Positions 1-6,266 of a stretch of 64,000 nucleotides of DNA are shown here, one piece after another. The position numbers were made by a program, and so were the translations under genes. The number at the start of each line of letters is the position of its first letter. Position 1 is the first letter of the stretch. The notes under the pieces were generated by a model that was not told the origin of the DNA, ran no database searches, and worked only from the letters and a program-made list of their open reading frames with translations. Source of the stretch: an uncultured Butyricicoccus sp. (GTDB lineage Bacteria > Bacillota > Clostridia > Oscillospirales > Butyricicoccaceae). The DNA is taken from positions 1 to 64,000 of the forward strand of contig NZ_CALWJM010000004.1 in NCBI RefSeq assembly GCF_944381005.1, in the 5' to 3' direction.

Positions 1-2
1 AC

Positions 3-83
3 TACAACAACCACCGTATCAAGGCAAAGCTAAAGGGCTTGCCGCCTGCTCTTCACAGACAACAAGCCCTTTCGGCTACTTGA
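3..83 (+). CDS. IS3-family transposase OrfB, C-terminal end (partial at window edge)
   Basis: Frame 3 opens at the window edge and reads YNNHRIKAKLKGLPPALH before a TGA at 81-83. This is the characteristic C-terminus of IS3-family OrfB (DDE) transposases, where a YN..R....L.G.SP motif precedes the stop. Only 26 codons lie inside the window, so the catalytic residues cannot be seen. An inverted repeat typical of IS3 elements follows at 105-129. The element therefore enters from the left and ends just before the zinc-ribbon gene. Confidence 0.75.
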   Translation, partial: YNNHRIKAKLKGLPPALHRQQALSAT

Positions 84-104
84 ACAATTTTCCTCCCAAA
101 ATAT

Positions 105-129
105 TGTCTAACTTTTTGGGGTCACTTCA
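105..129 (+). repeat. Right terminal inverted repeat of the IS3-family element
   Basis: The segment begins TGTCTAACTTTTTGGGGTCA and ends in CA. This is the reverse complement of the TGAAGTGACCCC-type ends common in IS3/IS150 elements. It lies 22 bp after the transposase stop, the usual distance. The matching left end would be outside the window. Confidence 0.65.
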
Positions 130-219
130 AAATAAGATACAGACCTTTTTCTATTTGTGCTTATCAATGAGATTTATATAATAAGACGTTATAAAGGAAT
201 CATACAGACTGGTTGGAAA

Positions 220-492
220 TCAGTTTTCTTTCTCCTGTTTCCAACGGGTGAGATTGGGAAAGACTTCCTGCAAAAGTGCAGTTGCCTGCTCAATCGTCAT
301 GTCCGGATTGGAATTGGCGAACAATGGCGCGCGGCGGGCAATCATTTCTTCCATCGTACAATTTTCGGTAAAAGTTCCGTTTTGGTAGCAATAAGTACAG
401 TATAGCTGGCTGGGGGAACCATCCGCTTCAGTACCACAAATAGAAGGGGATAGCGGCATCCGGCAGCTTTGACAGAATTTCATGCGTTCCAT
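220..492 (-). CDS. Small zinc-ribbon protein (putative Zn_ribbon_2 family)
   Basis: The gene encodes 90 residues. The N-terminus has MKFCQSCRMPL and then YCTYCYQNGTF, giving two CxxC pairs that should bind one zinc ion. The segment between them (GTEADGSPSQLYC) and the following TMEEMI match a common family of small cytoplasmic proteins annotated as putative zinc ribbon. Their biochemical role is not established. GGGAGG lies six bases before the ATG at 492 and sets the start. It lies downstream of the 3' part of sigK on the same strand, with 53 bp between, so it could be co-transcribed with the rearranged gene. Confidence 0.7.
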   Translation of the reverse strand: MERMKFCQSCRMPLSPSICGTEADGSPSQLYCTYCYQNGTFTENCTMEEMIARRAPLFANSNPDMTIEQATALLQEVFPNLTRWKQEKEN

Positions 493-545
493 AATAAACC
501 TCCCTCATTTTGTGTTTTTATGATACCGCTTGGGCGGCTGGTTCG

Positions 546-620
546 TCAAGTTGAACCACCCTGTTTTTCCATCGCTTCTGCCAGTTTTTGCAGCGCTTTT
601 TTCTCGATACGTGATACATA
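546..620 (-). CDS. sigK: sigK 3' part (C-terminal end of sporulation sigma factor SigK)
   Basis: Read leftward from 620, the codons give YVS followed by RIEKKALQKLAEAMEKQGGS and T, then TGA at 548-546. The first part matches the end of region 4.2 in SigK proteins (B. subtilis SigK has SRSYVSRIEKRAL). There is no start codon or ribosome site of its own. The codons TAT GTA TCA at 620-612 also occur in frame at 8168-8160, where the 5' part of sigK breaks off. Joining the two copies restores one open frame of 228 codons. This is therefore a displaced exon-like fragment awaiting DNA rearrangement, not a decayed pseudogene. Confidence 0.92.
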   Translation of the reverse strand, partial: YVSRIEKKALQKLAEAMEKQGGST

Positions 621-641
621 GCGACACGCCTATTGTAAACG
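612..641. other. Left attachment site: core plus element-side arm
   Basis: Core TGATACATA (612-620) is followed by the element-side arm ending CTATTGTAAACG (630-641). The arm ends 21 bp from the core. The right end has the same geometry in inverse orientation, with its arm starting 20 bp before the core at 8160. The host side of the core (611 and below) is sigK coding sequence. Confidence 0.85.
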
Positions 642-648
642 ATGCCCT

Positions 649-2226
649 CTAAGAAATCGCCTCCAGCTCGTGGAAGCGGAATTTGATGATGATCTCTTTT
701 TCCTCGGTCAGCTCCACCCGCTCGATGAGGCTGACCAGCAGTTCCCGACTGGTCAGTGCCGAGTCCAGAAACTGTTTCACCAGTGCCTTGGCTTTTTCTT
801 CGGTGTTCACCGGCTGCTTTGCCTGTTCCTGTAGGCTCTTCAGCCGATCTTCCAGAACCGTGCGGTCCATCTTGACCTTCTGATAGATGCGCTGAAAGTC
901 CTCTTCGGAGAGCAGGCCATTCAGCCGGTCCATGTACATCTGATCCAGATTGGTGGTCAGCGTAGTGATTTTGGATTGCAGCGCTTGCATCTCCGCTTCA
1001 CAGCTTGTTGCCTTGCTAGCGTTCTCCACTGCTTCTTCTGCAATCGGGCGCAGCCGGTCAGGGTTCAGATAGGCCTGGCAGACCTTCCGCACCTTGGTAA
1101 GCACAGCTTCATTCACAGTTTCTTCCTTGATGGAATGACAGGTACAGACGCCTGCCTTGGTGAATCGCTGATAGGTCCGGCAGACAAAGAACAGGCGATC
1201 TTCACCGGCTGCATTCTTGCGGTTAAGCACCGCCATGGGATAGCCACACTCGTGGCAGAAAATCAGCCCTTTCAAGAGAAAGTCATAGGTCCGGCTTCGG
1301 GTGTGCTTGCGGCTATTCACCAGCATCTGCACCTTCTGAAAAGTTTCCGGGTCAATGATCGGCTCATGCGTTCCTTCTACTACCACCCAGTTTTCTGGTG
1401 ATTGCCTCAGACACTTCTTGGATTTATAGCTGATCTTCACCATGCGTCCCTGCACCATATTGCCGATGTAGGTCTCGTTTTTCAGCATTTCAGAGATCCG
1501 CTCACTGCTCCACAGACCAGTGTAGGGACCAGGATTTCCAACCTTCCAACCGCAGTAGGTGGCTGGTGTTGGAATGCCTTCTTCGTTGAGCGTGGTTGCA
1601 ATTTTACGGCAGCTCATGCCCGAAAGAGCCAGAGCAAAGATTCGCCGTACCACCGGAGCAGCTTCCTCGTCAATAACGATCTTGTTTTTCTCGGTGGGGT
1701 TCATTTTGTATCCGTACATGGGCTTGCCGCCGATGAACTGTCCTTTCCGCTGCTTATCCCGCTTGACGCTCTTGATCTTCTTGGAGATGTCCTTCGCGTA
1801 CATGTCGTTCATGATGGCACGGAATGGGGTGATGTCGTTGGCCGTGGAATCCACGCCGGTGTCGATGCCGTCCAGCAGGGAGATATACCGCACCCGATGT
1901 TCCGGAAAGTACCGTTCCATATAGTGACCGGTCATGATGTAATCACGGCCTAAACGGGAAAGATCCTTAGTGATGACCATATTGACCTTTTTGGTTTCGA
2001 TGTCGTCAATCATCCGCTGGAAACTGGGACGGTCAAAACTGGTTCCGCTCCATCCGTCATCCACATAAGTGTCAAAGACGGACAGCCGGTGCTGTTGAAC
2101 AAACTCCCGCAGCAAAGATTCCTGGTTCTGGACACTCTGGGATGGTCCTTCGTTTTCATCCTCCTTTGATAGTCTGATGTATAAAGCCACATGGTAGTCC
2201 ATGGGGTTGCTTATCTCTAAGTACAT
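649..2226 (-). CDS. Large serine recombinase, probable sigK-element excisionase/integrase
   Basis: The protein has 525 residues. The N-terminal resolvase domain starts at VALYIRLSKEDE, with Ser20 as the expected nucleophile, and includes DDGWSGTSFDRPSFQRM and TKDLSRLGRDY. A Recombinase domain follows. Next come a zinc-ribbon region (CHECGYPM and a later CRTYQRF...CTCH) and a C-terminal coiled coil (about 410-500). The start is the ATG at 2226, with GGAGGT six bases upstream; an earlier in-frame ATG at 2253 lacks such a site. The gene ends next to the left attachment site, the position of the SpoIVCA-type recombinase in known skin elements. It should cut and rejoin the TGATACATA cores to rebuild sigK. 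A 44-aa ORF 36 bp upstream is probably co-expressed. Confidence 0.92.
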   Translation of the reverse strand: MYLEISNPMDYHVALYIRLSKEDENEGPSQSVQNQESLLREFVQQHRLSVFDTYVDDGWSGTSFDRPSFQRMIDDIETKKVNMVITKDLSRLGRDYIMTGHYMERYFPEHRVRYISLLDGIDTGVDSTANDITPFRAIMNDMYAKDISKKIKSVKRDKQRKGQFIGGKPMYGYKMNPTEKNKIVIDEEAAPVVRRIFALALSGMSCRKIATTLNEEGIPTPATYCGWKVGNPGPYTGLWSSERISEMLKNETYIGNMVQGRMVKISYKSKKCLRQSPENWVVVEGTHEPIIDPETFQKVQMLVNSRKHTRSRTYDFLLKGLIFCHECGYPMAVLNRKNAAGEDRLFFVCRTYQRFTKAGVCTCHSIKEETVNEAVLTKVRKVCQAYLNPDRLRPIAEEAVENASKATSCEAEMQALQSKITTLTTNLDQMYMDRLNGLLSEEDFQRIYQKVKMDRTVLEDRLKSLQEQAKQPVNTEEKAKALVKQFLDSALTSRELLVSLIERVELTEEKEIIIKFRFHELEAIS

Positions 2227-2262
2227 ACCATACCTCCTGAGATAAGCGGCCATTCATCGACA

Positions 2263-2397
2263 TTATTGTATCGTAACTTTTCCATATCCGGCAAGGATGC
2301 GGTGAAGATACAGCCGAAAGGACTCTTCCAGAAGCTCCGGCAGTGCTCTCTCGGCTGACTCAAAAACACAACGTACAACAGGGGCGTTTTTCGGCAT
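2263..2397 (-). CDS. 44-aa protein upstream of the serine recombinase (function unknown)
   Basis: The ORF reads MPKNAPVVRCVFESAERALP and continues for 24 more residues (LPELLEESFRLYLHRI and a short tail). AAAGGAGG lies nine bases before the ATG at 2397, one of the strongest ribosome sites in the element. A longer reading of the same frame to 2622 crosses a terminator and lacks such a site. The stop is 36 bp before the recombinase start, which suggests co-translation. The protein is small, amphipathic and without a recognised domain. Recombination directionality factors of serine recombinases are often small proteins encoded beside them, so this is a candidate. That role is inference from position only. 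Confidence 0.6.
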   Translation of the reverse strand: MPKNAPVVRCVFESAERALPELLEESFRLYLHRILAGYGKVTIQ

Positions 2398-2473
2398 GGT
2401 ATCATCCTCCTTTACGATATAGAAAAGAATATGTGTAAATCCGCTATGCATTGCCTGTCCATTGAAAAAGGCA

Positions 2474-2504
2474 TAAAAAAATCGCCACCCGTTCGAGTGG
2501 CGAT
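2474..2504 (-). terminator. Rho-independent terminator after the int / 106-aa genes
   Basis: On the minus strand ATCGCCAC pairs with GTGGCGAT (plus-strand 2481-2488 and 2497-2504) across an 8-base loop, and seven T residues follow. It lies ten bases after the 106-aa gene. It separates that transcript from the 44-aa/recombinase pair, which must therefore have its own promoter or rely on read-through. Confidence 0.8.
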
Positions 2505-2513
2505 GAGAGTTGC

Positions 2514-2834
2514 TTACGAAATAGAGGAAGCATTTGCACAGACTGCGTCCCAATCGGATACACCATATCCTCGCATAGAATCTGCTGCAATCAAAACAGC
2601 GAATACAAAGGGACGAATCCACTCGTCGCTGGCGCTGCTGAGGATGGATTGTATGGTCAGGTCATCATCTAGCTGCAAGCGGATTTGGAGAAGTTCTTTT
2701 TCGGTTTGGAACAATCCCGCAAATTCGTTTGGGGCTTCCTCCTCGATAGAGAACGTCTGTAAGCTGTGCAGGATTTGTGTTGCTTGTTGGTATAGGGAGG
2801 TAGTACTGAAATCGTGAATGTCCGGTAATTTCAT
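2514..2834 (-). CDS. 106-aa acidic protein of unknown function
   Basis: The start at 2834 has AAAAGGAG eight bases upstream, and the gene begins five bases after the integrase stop, so the two should be one transcript. The protein is acidic and mostly helical by composition (QQATQILHSLQTF, then EKELLQIRLQLDDDLTIQSI). It has no membrane segment or recognised motif. Similar small genes often accompany tyrosine integrases of clostridial mobile elements, but no function can be assigned. Transcription should stop at the hairpin at 2474-2504. Confidence 0.6.
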   Translation of the reverse strand: MKLPDIHDFSTTSLYQQATQILHSLQTFSIEEEAPNEFAGLFQTEKELLQIRLQLDDDLTIQSILSSASDEWIRPFVFAVLIAADSMRGYGVSDWDAVCANASSIS

Positions 2835-2839
2835 GTTTT

Positions 2840-3949
2840 TTACTCCTTTTCAAGAATTGTGTTGATGGTTTCGGAACTTTTCAGTTTGGTTGAAAAATCA
2901 AGGTGGACATACAAATCCGCAGTGGTTTGATAAGTGCTGTGTCCCAGCCACTGCTGCACTTCCAGCAATGGAACCCCAGAGGAAATCAAAATCCCGGCAC
3001 AGCTATGTCGCAGGTCATGAAACCGTATCTTGCGCAGGTTATTTTTCTGCAAAAAAGACTGAAATCGGCGGCTCAACTGATCGGGACGGAAAGGCATACC
3101 GTTCTCGTCCAAGCAAAGCCAGCCGTTTTCTCGCTGATACTGGCGTAACAGGGGCAGTATATTTTCTGGAATGGGCAAGGTTCGATAACTTGCCTTTCGC
3201 TTCAGTACCTCCCGGTTGTGCACTTTGCTTTTTCCATGCAAAGATGTTTGCGTGACGGCACAGCGAACAGAGAGCAATCTGCGATCCAAATCCAGAGCTT
3301 CCCAGCGAAGTCCCAGTACCTCACTGCGCCGCAAACCAAATACAAGAGCCAACGCCACAGGAAGTTCCAGAGTTTGTCCATGGAGTAGATTCAAAAGCTG
3401 GGATGCTTCCTCGGTGGAATAGGTCTGCGGTAAAAAATCAGCCTTGCGAGGTTTAGATGCCTGCCTTGCTGGATTTACTTCAATCAGGCCAAGAGCAACC
3501 GCCTTTTCTAATGCAGTGTGAATGTTGGCATGATGGCGCAAAACGCTGGTTGGGGAAAGTCCTTTTTGAAGCAGCCAGTCATAATAGTTTGTGATGTCTC
3601 CGGTTGTCAGAGCCCGAAGTGTAATCTGCCTTTCTTTAAAGTATGGGATAATGGATTGTTCGACAACCCGACAGTAAGATGCAAATGTTGTAGGTGCTAC
3701 GGTGGGGCGAATTTGCGCCAGCCAATCTCGCATAAAGTCGGAAAACATGGGCCCATTTTGTAGGTCATGTTGCCGTTCTTTCGTAAAGGCTCTTCGCAGA
3801 TCCAGCAGCATCGCCTCTGCTCGCCGTTTGTTTCCTTTTTCCTTCAAGTGGGTCGACACCGATTTTGTTCGCCGTTTCCCCGTACTATCTTTGTAAGATA
3901 AAATCATCTGCCAATATCCATTTTGCACACGCAAGTGTCCAGCAACCAT
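2840..3949 (-). CDS. Tyrosine recombinase / phage-type integrase
   Basis: The protein has 369 residues from the ATG at 3949. AGGAAAGG lies 11 bases before this start; the frame is open to 4099 but that extension contains a likely promoter. Order: an N-terminal AP2-like DNA-binding segment (about 1-60), a SAM-like core-binding domain (about 70-170), and a catalytic domain. The catalytic domain has FGLRRSEVLGLRW (first Arg), HDLRHSCAGI (His and second Arg), GHSTYQTT and the nucleophile Tyr in ADLYVHLD. It resembles integrases of integrative elements. Because the outer borders fit the serine recombinase, this enzyme probably belongs to an older or nested element. Confidence 0.88.
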   Translation of the reverse strand: MVAGHLRVQNGYWQMILSYKDSTGKRRTKSVSTHLKEKGNKRRAEAMLLDLRRAFTKERQHDLQNGPMFSDFMRDWLAQIRPTVAPTTFASYCRVVEQSIIPYFKERQITLRALTTGDITNYYDWLLQKGLSPTSVLRHHANIHTALEKAVALGLIEVNPARQASKPRKADFLPQTYSTEEASQLLNLLHGQTLELPVALALVFGLRRSEVLGLRWEALDLDRRLLSVRCAVTQTSLHGKSKVHNREVLKRKASYRTLPIPENILPLLRQYQRENGWLCLDENGMPFRPDQLSRRFQSFLQKNNLRKIRFHDLRHSCAGILISSGVPLLEVQQWLGHSTYQTTADLYVHLDFSTKLKSSETINTILEKE

Positions 3950-3985
3950 ACATAAAACCGCCTTTCCTAATATTGGTGATCTTAT

Positions 3986-4014
3986 GTTATAATGGCTACT
4001 AGGCACAGTGGCAG
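3986..4014 (-). promoter_or_regulatory. Candidate promoter of the tyrosine recombinase gene
   Basis: On the minus strand CTGCCA (4014-4009), a 17-bp spacer and TATAAC (991-986 within the 3.9-kb region, i.e. 3991-3986) resemble sigma-A boxes. The -10 box lies 36 bp before the chosen start at 3949, which supports that start. Confidence 0.4.
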
Positions 4015-4033
4015 ACGAAGCAGACTCAAAATC
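4008..4033 (+). other. tRNA-Leu-like fragment (D-arm and anticodon-arm resemblance)
   Basis: The plus strand reads GTGGCAGACGAAGCAGACTC and then AAAATC. This resembles the D loop and anticodon arm of bacterial tRNA-Leu with a CAA anticodon (typically GGCAGACGCG..GACTCAAAATC). No acceptor stem, variable arm or T arm can be drawn around it, so it is not a gene. It could be part of an attachment site for the adjacent tyrosine recombinase, or a chance match. Confidence 0.3.
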
Positions 4034-4045
4034 CATTACATCTGA

Positions 4046-4082
4046 CAAGGCCGTGGAAAAATCCACGGCCTTGTTTTGTTTC
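4046..4082 (+). terminator. Strong rho-independent terminator
   Basis: CAAGGCCGTGGA pairs perfectly with TCCACGGCCTTG (4046-4057 and 4062-4073) over a four-A loop, and TTTTGTTT follows. No plus-strand gene ends here within the element. It may insulate the defence genes from upstream transcription or be the remnant of a lost gene. Confidence 0.8.
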
Positions 4083-4121
4083 TTCAAAGGGAGCATCACT
4101 CAAACGACGCACTATTTTTGA

Positions 4122-4150
4122 TTGATGGAATGAGCGATGCATGATATAAT
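4122..4150 (+). promoter_or_regulatory. Promoter of the Fic / SIR2-HerA genes
   Basis: TTGATG (4122-4127), a 17-bp spacer and TATAAT (4145-4150) preceded by TGA (extended -10) form a near-consensus sigma-A promoter. It lies between the terminator and the fic start at 4184. It predicts constitutive vegetative expression. Confidence 0.7.
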
Positions 4151-4183
4151 AAAATCACTCTATTTCGATTATGAGGTATTGGA

Positions 4184-5176
4184 ATGAGAAACAAAAAGCC
4201 TCCTTTTGAAATCACAAACCAGATGATTGACTATGTAGTGGAAATCGCTGAACTGCTCGGAAGACTGAATGTGACAGATGCGCTTTCTTCAAACCCTACT
4301 TTGCGCCGCAGCAATCGAATCCGCACCATACATGGTTCGTTGGCGATTGAGCAGAACACCCTTTCCTTGGAGCAGGTAACGGCCGTACTGAATGGGAAGC
4401 ATGTCTTGGCACCCCCAAAGGATATTGCTGAAGTCAAAAATGCCTATGAAATTTATGAGCGGCTTGATGAACTTGATCCTTATTCGGTGGACGACCTGTT
4501 GATTGCCCATGGTATTATGACTCGGGGCTTAGTCGAGGAATCAGGCATGTTCCGAACACGACCTGTAGGTGTGGTAGACAGCGAAGGACATGTCCTGCAT
4601 TTCGGTACGCTTCCACAATATGTTCCTGCTCTGGTCATGGAGTTGCTGGACTGGGTAAAGACTAGTGAGGTTCACATGCTCATTCGCAGCTGTGTATTCC
4701 ACTATGAGCTGGAGTTAATCCATCCCTTTGCCGATGAAAACGGGCGTGTGGGCCGCCTGTGGCATACGCTGCTACTTTCTAAATGGAATCCAGCGTTTGC
4801 CTGGCTTCCGGTAGAGTCTATTATCCATGACCGCCAGCAGGAGTATTATGATGCTATCAACGCCTCCAACAATGCCGGAGAGTCCACGGTATTTATCGAG
4901 TTTATGCTCTCGGCCATCAAAGCATCGCTCATGGAAGCAATCAATACGAGCAATGAAATGAGCGATGAAAAGATGGATAAGGCAACCCTTCGATGGAAGA
5001 AAATTGAGGAATATCTTAAAACTCACGACTATATCATGAACGCCGATGTGCGGGAACTGTGTGGGGTATCGGCTGCGACAGCGAATCGAATTCTAGCAAG
5101 TCTTGTAGAAGAAGAAAAATTAAGCAAATACCGTGAAGGCGGACATTGGGCATACCAGAAGATATACGGGTTTTGA
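4184..5176 (+). CDS. Fic family protein (putative AMPylase) with C-terminal winged helix
   Basis: The protein has 330 residues. Fic enzymes transfer AMP or related groups from nucleotides to hydroxyl side chains of target proteins. The catalytic loop is HPFADENGRVGR (about 180-191), containing the catalytic His. It differs from the common HPFxDGNGRxxR by Glu in place of the first Gly. An N-terminal SLAIEQN (about 52-58) matches the inhibitory (S/T)xxxE(G/N) motif of self-inhibited Fic proteins. The last 70 residues look like a winged helix (VRELCGVSAATANRILASLV), often used to bind DNA. It is the first gene after the promoter, 58 bp before SIR2. It may regulate or accompany the defence pair, or act as a separate toxin-like gene. 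Confidence 0.88.
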   Translation: MRNKKPPFEITNQMIDYVVEIAELLGRLNVTDALSSNPTLRRSNRIRTIHGSLAIEQNTLSLEQVTAVLNGKHVLAPPKDIAEVKNAYEIYERLDELDPYSVDDLLIAHGIMTRGLVEESGMFRTRPVGVVDSEGHVLHFGTLPQYVPALVMELLDWVKTSEVHMLIRSCVFHYELELIHPFADENGRVGRLWHTLLLSKWNPAFAWLPVESIIHDRQQEYYDAINASNNAGESTVFIEFMLSAIKASLMEAINTSNEMSDEKMDKATLRWKKIEEYLKTHDYIMNADVRELCGVSAATANRILASLVEEEKLSKYREGGHWAYQKIYGF

Positions 5177-5234
5177 TTTAACCATTAAGAATGCTGATAA
5201 ATATTGATGTCTAAAGCTCAAAGGAAGGAGCTAT

Positions 5235-6266
5235 ATGATGGATCTAGACGAGGTAAAAAAGACAATACAGAACTTTTTTCAGGAAAATACAGTAACTATT
5301 GTTGGGTCAGGACTATCGCTAGCTGAAGGTATTCCGGGTATGAATTCTTTATCTAGTGAGTTGCAACTTAGAATTCCTACAATGATAGCTGATGCAGACG
5401 ATGTTGACAAGTGGAAAAAAATAAGCTCCGACTTATCTAGTGGAGTCGGCCTAGAACAAGCACTACACAACACTAAGCCCACCTTGGGTTTAGAAGAAGC
5501 CATTAGAAAAACTACAGCGGAGTATATTGGAGATGCTGAATGCCTGGTGCTCCAAGATATTATGTTCAAACAAAAGTGTCTGCGTTTTTCCCGATACATT
5601 AGTCATTTCAATATTCGAAATAATGGACTGATCGTAATTACCACTAATTATGATCGCTTGATTGAGTACGCATGTGAAATGAATGGAATTCGGATAGACA
5701 CATTGTTTATAGGAAACTACTTTGCAAAATATTCACCGAGTCAAAGCAAATATATGTTTTGTACAAACATATCAAAGCGCAAGGGAAAACCCATAGCAGA
5801 GTTCGCACCTAGAGTAACTATTCTAAAACCGCACGGTTGCCTCAGTTGGCATATGATAGGCGGTGATCCATACTCAATACCACAGGCTCCATTTGCAGAT
5901 AGCCTAATCATTACTCCTGGAATCAATAAATACAAAGAAGGGTATAGTGTTCCTTTTGACATACACAGATCAAAAGCAAATGAAGCCATAGATGCAGCTC
6001 AACGGTACATCATAATTGGTTATGGATTCAGTGATGATCATTTGGAGACTCATTTGGTGCGCCAATTGGAAAATGGGAAACCTGCTTTAATTTTGACTTA
6101 TTCACTTTCTGATAAGGCACGAAATATTATACGTCGCAGTAAGAACATCACAGCTATTTGTAGTGATGGTAATAACGGCTCGGTCGTCCTAACATGTGAA
6201 GGTGAATATACATTCTTGAATCTAAATCTTTGGGATTTGAATAACATGTTGGAGGAGGTATTTTAA
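5235..6266 (+). CDS. SIR2-domain NADase of a SIR2-HerA anti-phage system
   Basis: The protein has 343 residues. SIR2 motifs in order are GSGLS (24-28), TTNYD (136-140), KPHG with the presumed catalytic His200, and IGYGFSDDH (261-269), typical of the SIR2_2 group used in prokaryotic defence rather than of deacetylases. In characterised SIR2-HerA pairs, SIR2 cleaves NAD+ after phage infection and works in one complex with the HerA ATPase. The stop overlaps the herA start by one base (TAATG), so translation is coupled. AAGGAGC lies before the ATG at 5235. Base composition is visibly richer in A+T than the flanking host genes, consistent with transfer. Confidence 0.9.
   Translation: MMDLDEVKKTIQNFFQENTVTIVGSGLSLAEGIPGMNSLSSELQLRIPTMIADADDVDKWKKISSDLSSGVGLEQALHNTKPTLGLEEAIRKTTAEYIGDAECLVLQDIMFKQKCLRFSRYISHFNIRNNGLIVITTNYDRLIEYACEMNGIRIDTLFIGNYFAKYSPSQSKYMFCTNISKRKGKPIAEFAPRVTILKPHGCLSWHMIGGDPYSIPQAPFADSLIITPGINKYKEGYSVPFDIHRSKANEAIDAAQRYIIIGYGFSDDHLETHLVRQLENGKPALILTYSLSDKARNIIRRSKNITAICSDGNNGSVVLTCEGEYTFLNLNLWDLNNMLEEVF

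Noticed and set aside
976..1953. Plus-strand ORFs of 141 and 183 codons within the serine recombinase
   Set aside because: They are antisense to a clear recombinase and show no motif or ribosome site.
2398..2622. 119-codon reading of the 44-aa ORF
   Set aside because: The extension crosses a rho-independent terminator and the stop of the preceding gene; the internal ATG at 2397 has a strong ribosome site.
3990..4080. Intact tRNA-Leu gene
   Set aside because: Only the D-arm and anticodon-arm resemblance is present; no acceptor, variable or T arm can be folded, and a terminator lies where the T arm should be.
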